DNA from: Anopheles merus
Lineage: Eukaryota; Arthropoda; Insecta; Diptera; Culicidae
Direction: 5' to 3'
Length of the DNA stretch: 64,000 bases
Assembly (NCBI RefSeq): GCF_017562075.2
Contig: NC_054085.1
Location: forward strand, 39,458,539-39,522,538
The stretch's first letter is position 1; every line of letters starts with the position of its first letter. Under the pieces are notes generated by a model that was not told the DNA's origin, searched no databases, and saw only the letters and a program-made list of their open reading frames with translations. Made by a program: the position numbers and the translations under genes. Positions 40,412 through 52,283 of the stretch are shown one piece after another.

Positions 40412-42129
40412 TCATGTAAAAGGTATTTCGTTGCATTTTATCATGCACGCCATATTGCTTAGCTCCTGCAATGTTTCGTTAAGTATTTGTTCGAGTTCTT
40501 CTTCATCCTTAATTATTGTCCTATCAGCGATTGCACCTATCTGTAAGCGGCCGTCCGTTGTCAGTAAGGTCAACCCGAACAGGTTGCGCTCAATGTTGGG
40601 TACCCAGAATGTGGCCTCCCTGAGAATGTACCTTCCCAGAGAGACACTGCCGGCGAAGGCAGGAATGTTGGACATAGCAATCGAAAACTTGCTTCTAGCA
40701 AACAATGCCCGTACAACTGAAGCCGGCAGTAGCTCTGGAAGGTACGACACGCTCAGGTGAGTAATCTAGAATAGAGCAAGAAAACCATTTCCTTTCGTTC
40801 AATAGGGTTGTAATGTAAAGGAACGGTCAATATATACTTACTAAAGCATCTGTACTGGCCTGAAATCCTTCGTCCGGACCTTTTACAGCATTTATCTGGC
40901 ATTTGAGCTGGTCGATTGTGCTCGATCCGCATGGCAGACTGCCTATTGGCAACGTTTTAAATACAGCCGTCGAGCGATTGCGCAGCTGAATTACTTCAGA
41001 CTCGCGATGGAACCGCCGCATCTGCCCGATAGTGACGGTCGTTGGCACGGGTAAGCGCTTCCGCCTGCAGTGTGCCCCAAGACTCGTGGCAAATGCCGTC
41101 AGCAAAATGTCTGTAAAGCTGCAATCATTTACCAAACGCTTGACTGTCTTGATTGCGCTTATCGCCGGAGTCGCGTGATTTGCTGGTCGCCCTGCATGGT
41201 CGCCTGCCCAGCAGACGATTTTATTATTGCTTGGTTCCGGACCGTAGAACGGATTGCATTCCCGCTTGAGCAATATTTCGTGTGCCAAAAATCTCGGCCC
41301 ACGGTAAGCCATACGGAAGACATTACGCCAAGTGAAAAAACCATGCACCGCGGTCTGATTGTCCGCATTTGGATTCCACACGTGTTCCTCCGCCGTGGCC
41401 GTACTGTCGAGGAATTCTTTGCAGAACGTTCGAAATATTGCAATTCCATCAGCGATTGAATGATGGTACCTGAAAAGGACCTTTAAAGCAAACATTAGCA
41501 CAAGTACAATTGCGAACGAAACAACGAGACTGTTGCGCTCTCACCGGGTACAGCATTACAGTGCTGTCGTCGTGACATAATGGTTGTCTTCCAACGAGCA
41601 ACTCCCAGCTCGTACCATTGCAATCCCGATTGCTGATTGAGCCAATTAGTGCACAGAGTTGTCTTTTGGAAAGGCAGCTGCTGCTGGTGGGAATCACGTC
41701 GAGCTGTTTGACGTAACGATCGCTCCAAAGCGGAAGCCCCTGTTTGATCCAAAAATAGTAACCCCACTGAATGCGCCTTTGCCAGAACAATTTCTGATAC
41801 GCATCAACTGAGTGAAGACGTTTGAATCGTTCACGAAACAGCTCCAGCAAATGCGCGCTGTCGTCTGACACATGCACAGGTTTCTCAAACAGAAGCAACA
41901 CGCTTGCCACTGCCTTGGATGATCGTTCCTGCCCTGCCCACACCACATCCGATCCTTGCACCAGCCCGCGGAACGATGAGCCATATTTAATCGCCAGCAA
42001 TTGCGCCACTATTTGTCGATGCACTTGAAACAACACCAAGATTGCTATTATCACAGGTAAAGCCAATATAATCCCAACCAGCAGCACTGTGTTCGTCAAT
42101 AGTGAAACAATCCGTTTAAAGTGTTTCAT
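40412..42129 (-). CDS. WS/DGAT-type (WSD) O-acyltransferase, three exons
   Basis: Spliced CDS of 525 codons. Exons are 42129-41545, 41480-40842 and 40765-40412 (stop TGA). Introns of 64 and 76 nt have GTGAGA and GTAAGT donors, and all junctions are phase 0. The ATG at 42129 is the first in frame; the open frame upstream has no other ATG. Residues about 6-36 form one hydrophobic membrane anchor. Crossing the first junction gives VLFRYHHSIADG, so the HHxxxDG acyltransferase motif is at residues 201-207. A VNDCSFTDILL segment near residue 312 matches the conserved ND-containing block of the family, and SNIP at 440-443 opens the C-terminal WSD domain. Family members transfer fatty acyl-CoA to long-chain alcohols or diacylglycerol, making wax esters or triacylglycerol, usually at the ER membrane. 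The exact substrate cannot be read from sequence. Length and motifs look complete, with no frameshift. It stands alone with its own promoter and poly(A) signal. Confidence 0.95.
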
Positions 42130-42164
42130 CGTACACAAATCCACTCCCGCTAGTCAATAATTAA

Positions 42165-42210
42165 TCAGTTACCGTCAGCATTCAAAGAACGCTTGTAAAC
42201 GACTGATGCA
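42165..42210 (-). promoter_or_regulatory. Putative Inr/DPE core promoter of the WSD gene
   Basis: Read on the minus strand, the arthropod initiator TCAGTC places +1 at about 42204, 75 nt before the ATG. A TGACG element at +28 to +32 matches four of five DPE positions. No TATA box is seen 30 bp upstream. The TSS is inferred from motifs only. Confidence 0.4.
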
Positions 42211-42232
42211 ATGCTAAACCAAAACCCGTACT

Positions 42233-42278
42233 CTGTTATCAACATCCAGCAGAGGAATCAACCTTCTTATCACAGTTG
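42233..42278 (-). promoter_or_regulatory. Two GATA-type sites upstream of the WSD gene
   Basis: On the minus strand, TGATAA occurs twice within about 75 bp upstream of the proposed start site (around 42237-42242 and 42268-42273). GATA factors drive gut and fat-body expression in insects, which would suit a lipid-synthesis gene. The motif is short and chance occurrence is easy. Confidence 0.25.
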
Positions 42279-42279
42279 C

Positions 42280-44740
42280 ATTATATGCGCCAAAAATACC
42301 CTGTAAAAGTGCGGCAGATAACGATGTGCAACTAGGAAGTGTTTGTTAGGCCAGGTCACAAACGAACATTTGGTGTTGGTGAATGCAGCTCTGTCCAAGT
42401 GTCGTATTAAACGGTGACTAGTAAATACCAGTTAGCATGATGAAGCATTCTGCTGGGACAGATAATGATGAAGTGGTTTACTGACAGAACACAGCACTTT
42501 TTGCAATGTGACGTTAAAACTGTTCACAACTAATAAATACATCAAGTGCGAATAGTAACAAATGCCTACAATGACGCTTCATAAAGCGTGATATTGTGTT
42601 GCCATTGTGTTTAAAATTTGTCACAAAATGAAAGCATATTCTAACGACATGCTGTGCTCCATCCTTTGCGAAGCACATTCCAATAATTTCTGTCCAATCA
42701 TGCTGATTATTTCCTGGAAGGTACACCAACCATCACCACCACCACCACCAGCAGCAACATTATATTGTTGCGGTGCAAATCTCCTCGTGAAAGCGGCAAG
42801 CATAGAAAGAATAGCATCGAATCATTTCGACATCGCTTAACTGTCTTGTTCCCAGATACAGAGAACGCTTTGTGGTGGAATGATGTTGTGACTTTGGTAA
42901 TATAATAGAGTAAAGCGGTTTTCTGTTCTTAGAAACAATAAAATAAGAAAAGGACTCCAATGACTGGATATTTAATTCTAACTGTATGAATACATTCAAT
43001 CATTTTGTATCCTTTTGTACAGTTCTACAGTTCTTTTATGCTTCCGTTGAGTGTTTGAAAAACAACAACCAAAAAGTTGCTGCCAATGTTGCCTACCACG
43101 AATTCTGTGTGGTTTTACGCTACGTTCTACCACTGAACGTAACATTCGCTTATCGCAATTGTCCACTTTGCCCTTAAGCTACCCAAAACCATGGGTGCAT
43201 GGGTTTTGCAGGTCAGATAAGAATCACGTGCCATTGCATTCTCATCCTTTGGTCAGGAAGATTCTCTTCTTCGACCAAATATTGCCCTCACACGTACTCA
43301 CCAAAAAACAGGCAACCAGGGCATGGTATACTCTCCATCCGAAAAGCAATAAGTGCCATGAAAGGAAAGCTAATCGAGCGTGAAGGGGGAAAAATAAAAA
43401 TATAATAAAACCAGATTAAACGAATCCCTTCGTTTGACTACCGGATTGCGTCCAGCAAACTTCGAGCGGTCGGACGGTGGCCGGTTGTAGCCTATGCCTG
43501 AACACACACACACACTCACACACTCACAAAATCCCTACAAAATAACTGACCTGGGACAGTAATACCTACCAGTGCAGCCCTGTTTGGGTCTAGCAAACAA
43601 TTTCCATCGCCTTCGTACGTAAGTGTCCGTGTGTTGTGCATGCAGTGGTGGTTGTGTGGCCAGACCCAGAAAGCAAGCGATACCACTCAAGCAAAAATAT
43701 GTAAAACTCTCAAGTGCACAAAAGCTCTTTGCCCACCCTGGGACTTATCGAGGTCCGGAAGGCCTACGCAACAACGCAGACCTAGTCGTGAGCCCAACCT
43801 TCCCGTGAGCCTATCACTGCCAGAGCCGGACACACGCTGCGTCTGTTGCTGATGGAGATTTCGGTGAGGCCGTCCTTTCTTCTCGCCCGATTCCGTTGGA
43901 TCTTTCGGAAAGGTCTTCCCCCAAAGTGCTCCATGCGAGATATACCTTGTTAGGGCCATTGTATGGAATGTGAGTTTAATAAAAATAGATAAGAGTCATA
44001 AAGCGGTACCGAAAGAAGTGGATCGCTTTTTACATGTATACCGTGCACCGAACGTGGAATGTGGATGATTTATTAGAATGCTGCTTCTTTGGCTATCCCC
44101 TTGCAAGTATTACTAACAACGAGGGCTCTTCAAAGCAGAAGTGATAGTGTTAATTACTTTTGCCTGATCTGTTTCCAGCCTCTGCTTTCATGTACAAGCC
44201 GAAACCGTACATACTTTCAATTTCCTTACACACTTAACTATCTGACCATGCTTGCTGTAAATGCAATGTTCTAGACTGTCATACTATTCCAAAGTTTCCG
44301 TACATTATTTAATGTAAATCTAACAACATTTGTAGTACCACAAGCTGTCTACGTTATGCAAAAAAATATATACATAGTTCACACCGAACAACGACAATAT
44401 CCTCTAAAACCGTTGTAGCGATTGCATGCGCAACAACAATAGCTTCGTGGCCTAAAACCTGCCCGCTAAATGCATGTATTACAGGTTGTTTGCTGCATTT
44501 ATCTCACGGTTCACTGCAATAACAGCAGCTACTCCTGTAGCCACGATTCATACACAGCCCCGCAGGCCGTCGCGTTGAATGGGTGCAGTCAAAAAGTTTG
44601 GGCCACATTGCACTGGTCACAGCAACACCCTGCAGCCCTGCAGCTACATAACGTTCCGTTTTATACGTGTTTTTCTCCCCTGCTCCAAACGATAATACCT
44701 CTACCCCCAACCAACACTAGTTACCTTATTCGGTTGACTT
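42280..44740. other. Non-coding DNA upstream of the WSD gene
   Basis: AT-rich, with no supported exon. It holds an ACC/AGC run at 42731-42757 and imperfect CA repeats near 43502-43527. It would include distal WSD regulatory DNA and, if the 46.7-44.7 kb candidate is real, that gene's 3' UTR. Confidence 0.5.
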
Positions 44741-46737
44741 TCAAACCGACAACCACGGCTCTGCTGCTGCTGGACACAACTGTGAACGCCGGAGCAAGTC
44801 AGAAGTCGCTCCCAGGCCCGGCCCGGTCCCATCAGATATTGACCAGTGCAAACTAATGAAAGTGTGGAAGCTAACGCTTCGGATATCTACTTACTTGGAC
44901 CCGTGGTTTAGTGTTGCGGTGTAGAAGTTGAGGCGTGCTAGGCTTCTTCGGTATGCACAAAAATATTCCAAAGCTTGTCCAAAGCGGCTGGGGATAGTAG
45001 GCTAGTGCCGGTGAAAACGAAAACAAAAAAAATAAAATAAAACAAACCAACGATCCACTCCTACCTCGATGCACATACCATGGAAACCACGTTTCTGCAC
45101 TGCTTTGCAATGGCTCCGGCGGGGCACTGGTATTAGCGTAACCGGATGCCTTTTGCCGGGCTATCTCCCCAAAACTTACCCGCTCCGAAAATATTCCAGA
45201 ATAAAAACGAGCCAATGGCCGTGCAGCCCCGTCCGAGTTCAAAGTTAAGCTCAGCTCAAACTGAGCTTTTCTAAATGCCTGCGGGTATGCAGCAATATGA
45301 GTTTTTGTGAGCAGCCAGTGAACTGATCCTTCGGATATCCGGTCAGTTCCCGCCGGGCGAGACGACTCCAGCGACTCAGGTCAACCCACCGCACACGGCA
45401 AGCCGACTGCTTGCTTGATGGAGAAGTTCCTGGGACCAGCTAATTTGATTCCCGGTGCGAACGGAAATCCTGACCAAAAACCATGCGAGCAAGCAATCTC
45501 AGTCTCGAGCCCCGCACCTTTGACCTCCAATACCCTTGCTGCAGTGGTGCTTGGGTGTCCTGCCTCGGCGCTTCCGTGCCAGGGTGATTTGTGGAGAGAT
45601 TTCTTTTCTTTCACCACCAACATTACCGACATTCCGAGCGAAGGAAGATAATTTCACAGTTTATGAACACTCAAAGAGGCACGTACGCCATATGTACACA
45701 CCCTTCGCCACGCGGGCCACCTCGCGCCGGCCTCGGTTGACGGTCGTACAGGAGCGGACACTCATGGCCTGCTGCACGTAAGTACACGAGGAATACACAC
45801 ACACACACGCGCACGAACGGATGGACGGACGATGCTCATGTGCGCTAGAAACAACAGTCAGTACGCTTGCACTCCTCGCAAGAAGGCGCCATCCTACGTC
45901 CGACACCCTTAAAACAGACTAGAAAGAAAAACTTTCATTTTCCAGCAAGCCAAACACCCGGGACAGGCCTGCGGCTGAGGCCAATTTCCTGATCCGCTCC
46001 GCCGGTACGCTGCAGTTGAGGGAACATCCCTTTCGCCGTCGCCTCGACCCACCTTCGGCGAACTGAAACTCTCTACGGGCGGGAGGGTGTCCTTATTTAA
46101 TTTCACAGTTTCAAAGTGTTTGCAGGTTTTCCCATATGGGTCGCTGCAACACACATCTAAAGCCCCGTTTTGCGGGAAATCTTTGCTCGTGTAGGTACAT
46201 TTTTCGTCAGCTCCCAGTTTCCGGCGGACCCGAGCCCGAGTCCAAAGGTGCTCCCACCATCTGCCACGAAAATCTAGCCTATCCTTCGGCGCCAAAGAGC
46301 GGAAGCTGCATTCTAAAATAATTCCCAAACACCTTGCCCTTTCCCTGTTTTTGGTAAAGACTCGGCCCGGGCGAAAGTCTGTGCAAACCCTTGGTTCAGT
46401 AATCAGCAAAACAACAACACGTACCCTACCATTAGGGAGAGTGATGTAGCGTTTGCTGCTTTCCGAGCCCAATCCGTCCATTCCCGGACGCTTGCCTTCC
46501 CGTTGCCGAGCTTCCGCGTCGAAAATGGTGCTAACGGCCACCCCCGATCGGTACTCCGGAAGAGAAACTGAAACCTCAGGAGGATGTTCCAAACTCAACA
46601 CATCTTTCCGCTTTGCAAGCTCTAACCCACCCACCCCTATCGCCAGCCACCGTTGCCGGGATCCATTTGGTCCAACAAACAAACCGACACAGCGGATGCG
46701 GCAACTGAGCACTAGAGTTTCCTCTTCCCCCGAAAAT
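44741..46737 (-). CDS. Candidate five-exon gene, unrecognised
   Basis: Hand-built chain: exons 46737-46430, 46312-46053, 45278-45180, 44987-44895 and 44779-44741 (stop TGA). The first two lie in one long open frame (about 267 codons without a stop). Removing the 117-nt intron between GTAGGG and TTATTTTAG keeps the frame (phase 1). The next junctions are all phase 0 and use good signals: AAG/GTGGGT, GTAAGT at 45179 and 44894, a long pyrimidine tract ending CCCCAG at 44988, and TTCACAG at 44780. The product would be Arg-rich with a Cys cluster (CTYTSKDFP...CCSDPYGKTC). The 5' exon with a start codon was not found. Chance ORFs of this length are not very rare in this DNA, and other frames are also open in exons 3-5, so the splice pattern is stronger evidence than the protein. 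Confidence 0.3.
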
Positions 46738-48521
46738 CTGACTTACGGCGCCCAACCAACCAACCAGCCATGCAGCCCGAAACACTCCGAAAGCGGCTCA
46801 ACCAGTCAGGCTCAAAGATAAACAAATGTAGGTAAATTTAAATTCGATTAAGCTCTACGCATGATTGCATTTTCCGGTGAAACGCTGCTACCGACGCATC
46901 GGGAACGGGCGCACTCAGTGAGCGGACACTTGACTAGCTGTGCTGCCGGCTGCTGACTGACAGTCGAACCGAATGTTGCATAATTTAGTGCAACCCATCA
47001 AGCTGTGACCCGGCGGCGAAGGCGGAGAACCAAACCGTACAGAGTACAATCCGAAAAACCAACAAATAAATCTTCAATTAGGCAATTGCTGGCTGGTTGG
47101 CTGTTACCATTTGGAGAATTTATTGCATTCCACTCCCCCACACGGTACCACACCGACACCAACACCGTGCAAAGAATTGCCTAACGCTCTTAAAACAACC
47201 ACAGCAACAACGAGCAACAACGAAGGAGATAATCTTATCGTTTGCTGTATCTCGCCATTTTTGTGTACAGTGAATCAAAATGTCTCGGCTTTTCGGGCAT
47301 TTGCTGTAACAATTTCCAACACACACGCGCTCTATACCCTGGTCCAACATCAAACGCCTTTCATGTTTGTAATTTACGAATGGGGAGCTTAATTTTGTTA
47401 CCCTTCTTGTGCAGCCGGCTGGTGGAATCCTGGCACAGATTACAGTCCTACCGGGCAGATAGATGAAGCTCCTGCTGGATCGATGGCACGTGGCAATAGT
47501 AAATTTTTGTATTTACCAGCTACCGTAAAAGACACACACAGGGGAGCGAAAACGGCCAACACCGGCAAAGCATCTATCATGAGCGGCCGTGGGGTGATGC
47601 CATTTGCAGCCGTCCGTACGTAAAGATGGTACTTTAATTCGGTCTCTACAACAAAATGCGGCTTTTTGGGAATGCGTTGCACACTAAATTCAAACCTAGC
47701 GGACAAGATCGGCATCCACATGGGGTGTAATTTGTCCACTGCTTTCCCCATAGTTATCCGGGCCGCCCCTACGTCTTGCTATCCTTGTGCAGCCAACCCC
47801 TCACACGCATTTACCTACATGGTGTTAAGAGAGCTAAGTTTTATTCCCTTTTGACCGTTGTCCAATGGAATCTGTTAATGGGGGGAGTGGAGAAGATGAG
47901 GTTCGGTAACAATGTTACACGAAAAAGTAAACCATCACCACCGCCCAAGGAAAAGGAAACCACCCGGACCAGAAGAACTAAATCAGGGACACCAAGACAC
48001 AAGCAAAGCACTAATCCTCTTCATCAAATCCAGTCATTGCCTGGACATGAAGAGGACTTAGCCGTCCTCTTGGCTCCCTGTCTCAGCTAGTGAAGTGCTT
48101 TCTTCGTTTTTTTCCCTCACGCTCTTTACCCTCTTTACTCTGGATATCGACAGAAAATGTAATTATTTTGATATGTTTGCTTCCTGTCACAAGGTTTCAT
48201 AGCATCGTCGTACTGGTTTCCCGTATCTCGTTCCCCAGGCCAGGATGATACAGCCATCAACACACACGCCAGAATGTGATACTTGTACATTAAAATTGTA
48301 CACTTTTAAAAAGCGCTTGCCATCACTATTATCTTAACCGTCAAATGTATCAAAGCTCAGCGTGGTTGTGTGGGCACTTACTTTTGCAGCGCAGCGAACG
48401 CAGCAACGGCTTTCAGCTTTGCTTTGTTGATGCACAATCTTGAGACATCGTTCCGCAACATGGGTAAGGGATACTCTCAGCTTGTCACAACCAACCTAAC
48501 CCACATGTTACCATCATCATC

Positions 48522-48559
<38 letters not shown>

Positions 48560-48759
48560 AGGAATCGGCGATAGCATCTTACCGGACGGGACAGGATCTC
48601 ATATCCACTCCAACCAGCACCAACCTCCAAGCATTTCCCATCCATCTCCGTTGCCATATATCGCAGTCACTGACGTGACGTATGCGGGACCAGTGCCGGG
48701 GTAGTTTTAATTGAAAATTGCACTTTTGCCGCTGCAATCATGGGCCTGCTGTTGCGGAT
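46738..48759. other. No supported gene
   Basis: Short chance ORFs only. An ATC/GTC run lies at 48512-48559. A GTAAGT donor on the minus strand (46746-46741) might end an upstream exon of the neighbouring candidate, but its coding frame is unclear. Confidence 0.4.
48525..48559. repeat. (GTC)n trinucleotide repeat
   Basis: 35-bp GTC run preceded by an ATC run (48512-48520). Confidence 0.95.
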
Positions 48760-49218
48760 ATGTATCAGCATGTTACACCATCGGTATCAAACATATCCGC
48801 GGGGCTGGGAAGATGCTTCCTGGTACTTCTGAAACTGATGATGCTAGCAGCAGCAGCAGAAAACAGCAGCAGCAGGAGATCTCGTCACAAGAGTGCCGGC
48901 TTGAAAACCGACCTTCTGCCGACAGATTTATTCAATATCGGAAGTCTTGGAGAGGAAATGGAAACACATCACACCCACCGAACCGAACCAAACCACCCAA
49001 CAACAAGACCATCGTCAGCGATGACAAGTTCGAGTACAAGTTTTAATACAATTAGAAACAGATTGCAACAGCATATCACATCTGTGCCGGGTTTAGCAAC
49101 TGTTTCCGGCGATTCAGAAGAAACCACCGTACAACAACTGCAAGAAGAGAAAGATGATGCAACTTTGGCCCTTCTCGCTTTCATCACCCACAACGCGTCG
49201 TGGTGGCGAAACAAGTAA
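48760..49218 (+). CDS. Candidate 152-residue ORF, Ser/Thr/His-rich, possible secreted protein
   Basis: ATG to TAA, unspliced. A hydrophobic stretch (CFLVLLKLMMLAAAA) at about residues 22-36 could be a signal or membrane segment. It is followed by a Ser/Arg run encoded by AGC repeats, a His/Thr/Pro-rich low-complexity part, and an acidic, Gln-rich tail (EETTVQQLQEEKDDATLALL). A possible donor GTAATC overlaps the stop, so it might instead be a 5' exon. The start-codon context is poor. Family not recognised, and it may be chance. Confidence 0.3.
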   Translation: MYQHVTPSVSNISAGLGRCFLVLLKLMMLAAAAENSSSRRSRHKSAGLKTDLLPTDLFNIGSLGEEMETHHTHRTEPNHPTTRPSSAMTSSSTSFNTIRNRLQQHITSVPGLATVSGDSEETTVQQLQEEKDDATLALLAFITHNASWWRNK

Positions 49219-52057
49219 TCTTATCCATTATGCTAGAGTGTCAAGAGAATGCCTTTTTTTTGTTTCTCTCTTGCGCACCGATGCTTCTTCATCAAGACCT
49301 AGTTTGCTTCGTTTAGTTTATGTCACTAGTTTCCCTTCTCCACTTAGCTGTGTTACACTCAAGTATCGTTTGGGTATCGTTACTGCGATAGAATGGGAAT
49401 GGGTGGTGTAGGTGTATTTGACCACAGAGTACTCTCTCTTTTTGTCGGTCTTTTTTCAACAAAACTTGTCCCTGTGCGGCTCAGCTGCCGGGCGAGAACG
49501 AATCGTGATCGATCGACTGAGCTTGAGACCGCATTCCGCACCTCGAAGCCACCGGAGGTCACTCTACGCTTCAATACGTTCGAACAAAAAGCAAATTACG
49601 TTCCCTCTGCTGCTGCTGCTGCTGCTGCTGCTGCATTGCTGCAACATGCATTCATTGCACACCCACTGTGCAGGTTCCGACTCGTCTGCACGCGGCCGAT
49701 GCAACATGAAAAGCGGACTTGCCGCTGCGAGAAAGAAAAGGTTTACCTTTTTTTCTCAGTGACCGCCGCTGCCGCACCAGACAGCAAGGAGTCCAATTTG
49801 AGCGTGAAATTTGTAACAATATGCAAAGCGGTCGGGAAATTGAACGAAGAATAATGGCATTCGCCCTACCGGTGGCCCGACCGCCGCCTGCAACAATGGC
49901 GGAAACACAGAGCGAAGAAAATCGAAAGAAACCTTTCGACCGCCCCGGTCGTGCTTGAGGTAGGTCACAAACGGAACGAGCAACCGACTCATCGTACGAA
50001 ATTGAAAGATTACGAGCTGAAATCGCCGCTCTAGCCGCTTCAAGCTCGCTGCCTCTGCCGGCTACGGACCAGGGGTTTTCGGGGTGAGATGTACAACTTT
50101 TACGCTAAATTAGGTACGTTGTTCGAATCAGCTGTTTCCGTTCGGTAACAGCACTAAAAATTGGGTAAGCTGCTTGCGCTGCGTGCACGAGAGCGCTTAA
50201 GAGCCATAATCGGCTTCACCCGGGCGAGCTTTAGCCGGGCTTGATGACCTGCCTGCTAGCCTTCCTGCCAAACCCGGTGTCAAATGCAGGGCCGAGATTC
50301 TTCTTTGACTGTTTATCGACTTTATAATCCCCTGCGATGGGATTACGTACAACGCGCGCGACCCACCTGCACCGCGAGCCAGTTTGGTCAACATTCTTTT
50401 CTGCCAGCCGCCAAAGGAACCTCCACTTTGGTTGGTGACGCTTTTCAATGGAGTTATTACGCTGGGACACTAAATCCTTTTCACCGCACATTCCGTCTCA
50501 CTGATTTCTTTGTGCTCGCAGAGAAATGTTCTCCGACGCTGCAACGTCAACGTGCTAGGGGTACATTCTTGACGTAAACGATTCCCACCGTGCGGTGGTG
50601 TTTTCCAGGCGCCCACCATATGCTGCGACGCTAGCGTTTGGTGCTACCTTACTGCACCGGCAAGTCCTTACCATCATTCCCTATCGCTGTAAAACAAAGT
50701 CTGATAAGTATCTGATTACCACCATATATTCCGTTCATCCAGTTGCCTCAATCACACAGCCAGCAGCAGCGGGTACAGTCATCCGCTCGTTTCCATGGTG
50801 AACTTGACACCATCGAACCGTCGACCAGCCGTGATCACAGCTGACATTCGAAACAGTCCCACCGACAACGGGATGCACTCTTCTGGACGCCCTACTCATT
50901 CACTCTCTCTACCTCTTTTCGTGTAATGGGTAACATCTCTCCTAGCTAGCTTATTCTTTTAATCATTTCACGACAGTTTATTACACCACGCTCAAAGCAA
51001 AGTGGAGGAAAACGAGGTAACCACGTTTGTGGACTAAAAACCTTGCACTTTCTCATCTGGATCTTAGCGGTACGGGTTGTGCTCTTTGCTGCCGGCGGGG
51101 TTTCTCGTGGCGCTTCTGGCTAGAGGTGAACTTAATGATGTTCGCATGGCCTGCTCGTAATTTATGAACATATCGCTTGGTAGCTTCTATCTCTCTCTCT
51201 ATCTCTCTCGTTCACCCTTGCGATGTACTGCCAAAGATTTTACTGCAACCACTCTAGACGCAAGCAAACGAATCTCTTTCATTTCATCTCAAGCACAAGC
51301 CAACATGTCTGGCATGGAAATTCAGCGTGACCTCAAAGTGCGCACATAAAAATATGCAAAATAACATGCTCGTGGCAAGGTGTTCGCTACGCTGAACATA
51401 TTACTGTAAAAAGGGTACCCTGCGCACCATCTTCTCTTGGTTGTGTTTCGGAACCTGTCTGTTTGGGAAACCCCTCCCAGCATCCAGCAACCAGCTTTCG
51501 GGTTACAAAAGACCATCGGCATCGAGTGGTGAAGAGACCCCCGGCAGTGCTGGGGCCCCCAGTGTCGACAGGACGACCCGCAACAGGACTGCGCTTTTCG
51601 GGTTGTTGAGTTAAATTAGCATTCAAATTGCGTTGATAATTTAACACCGTAAACAACAATTTGCCGTTTTAATTAGAAGCCACTCCGGGTGTCGGTGCAC
51701 TACCGAGTGTTTCGGGGAAGCGCTCCGACTGCGCCATCGACACTGGCGACTGTGTGACGAGTCACGTTTCTTGTTTCATTTCCATGCGCAAAAAAAACAT
51801 CTATTCTCAAGCGAGATAGCACAGTTGTAGCTTTGCATCGAATTTGATTTGTAAAATATTTATGTTTTGTGTAAAGAATTTCGAATTGATTGTCAAATTC
51901 ACCAAAAGATCCAATATTCTATTTTTGAAGCCAAAACATTTACAATATTTTCTACATTTCGCTAAGGCTGTACTATACAAAACTAGCAGCGCTGATTGCA
52001 TTTCACACGTTCACAGCGTGGCTGTTCATGTAGTGTAACGTTTTTTTTTTAAGTTAG
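49219..52057. other. No supported gene
   Basis: A CTG run at 49607-49634 sits inside a 153-codon plus-strand open frame (49393-49854), encoding a poly-Ala run in that frame. The rest of that ORF is not convincing. The remainder shows only short ORFs and AT-rich tracts. Confidence 0.4.
49607..49634. repeat. (CTG)9 trinucleotide repeat
   Basis: 28-bp CTG run within a plus-strand open frame, where it encodes part of a poly-Ala stretch. Confidence 0.95.
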
Positions 52058-52283
52058 TCAATATGTTTCACCGACAAAACCGTCCATGAACATGACTCGA
52101 GATGCTGCCCTGGCCTGTTCGGCATTCTTCTCAGCTTCCGTGTGTCGTAAACATGATTGGACAACCTCTTCCCAGCAGGTTGGCATCACCGTTTGCAACA
52201 GAAAACCTTCATGGAAGAAAAAAGTGACAACATAATAAAAGGTGCAGCAAACTTCCACCAGCAACGGTAGGGCATTCGACGAT
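52058..52283 (-). CDS. Candidate terminal coding exon, unrecognised
   Basis: A minus-strand open stretch follows an acceptor-like CACTTTAG at 52291-52284 and runs 75 codons to a TGA at 52060-52058. It has a hydrophobic first half (a segment including CCTFYYVVTFFFHEGF, which could cross a membrane) and then a charged, helical-looking tail (CLRHTEAEKNAEQARAASRV). There is no in-frame ATG near its start, so it would be the last exon of a gene whose upstream exons I could not place. It could also be a chance ORF. No family recognised. Confidence 0.35.
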
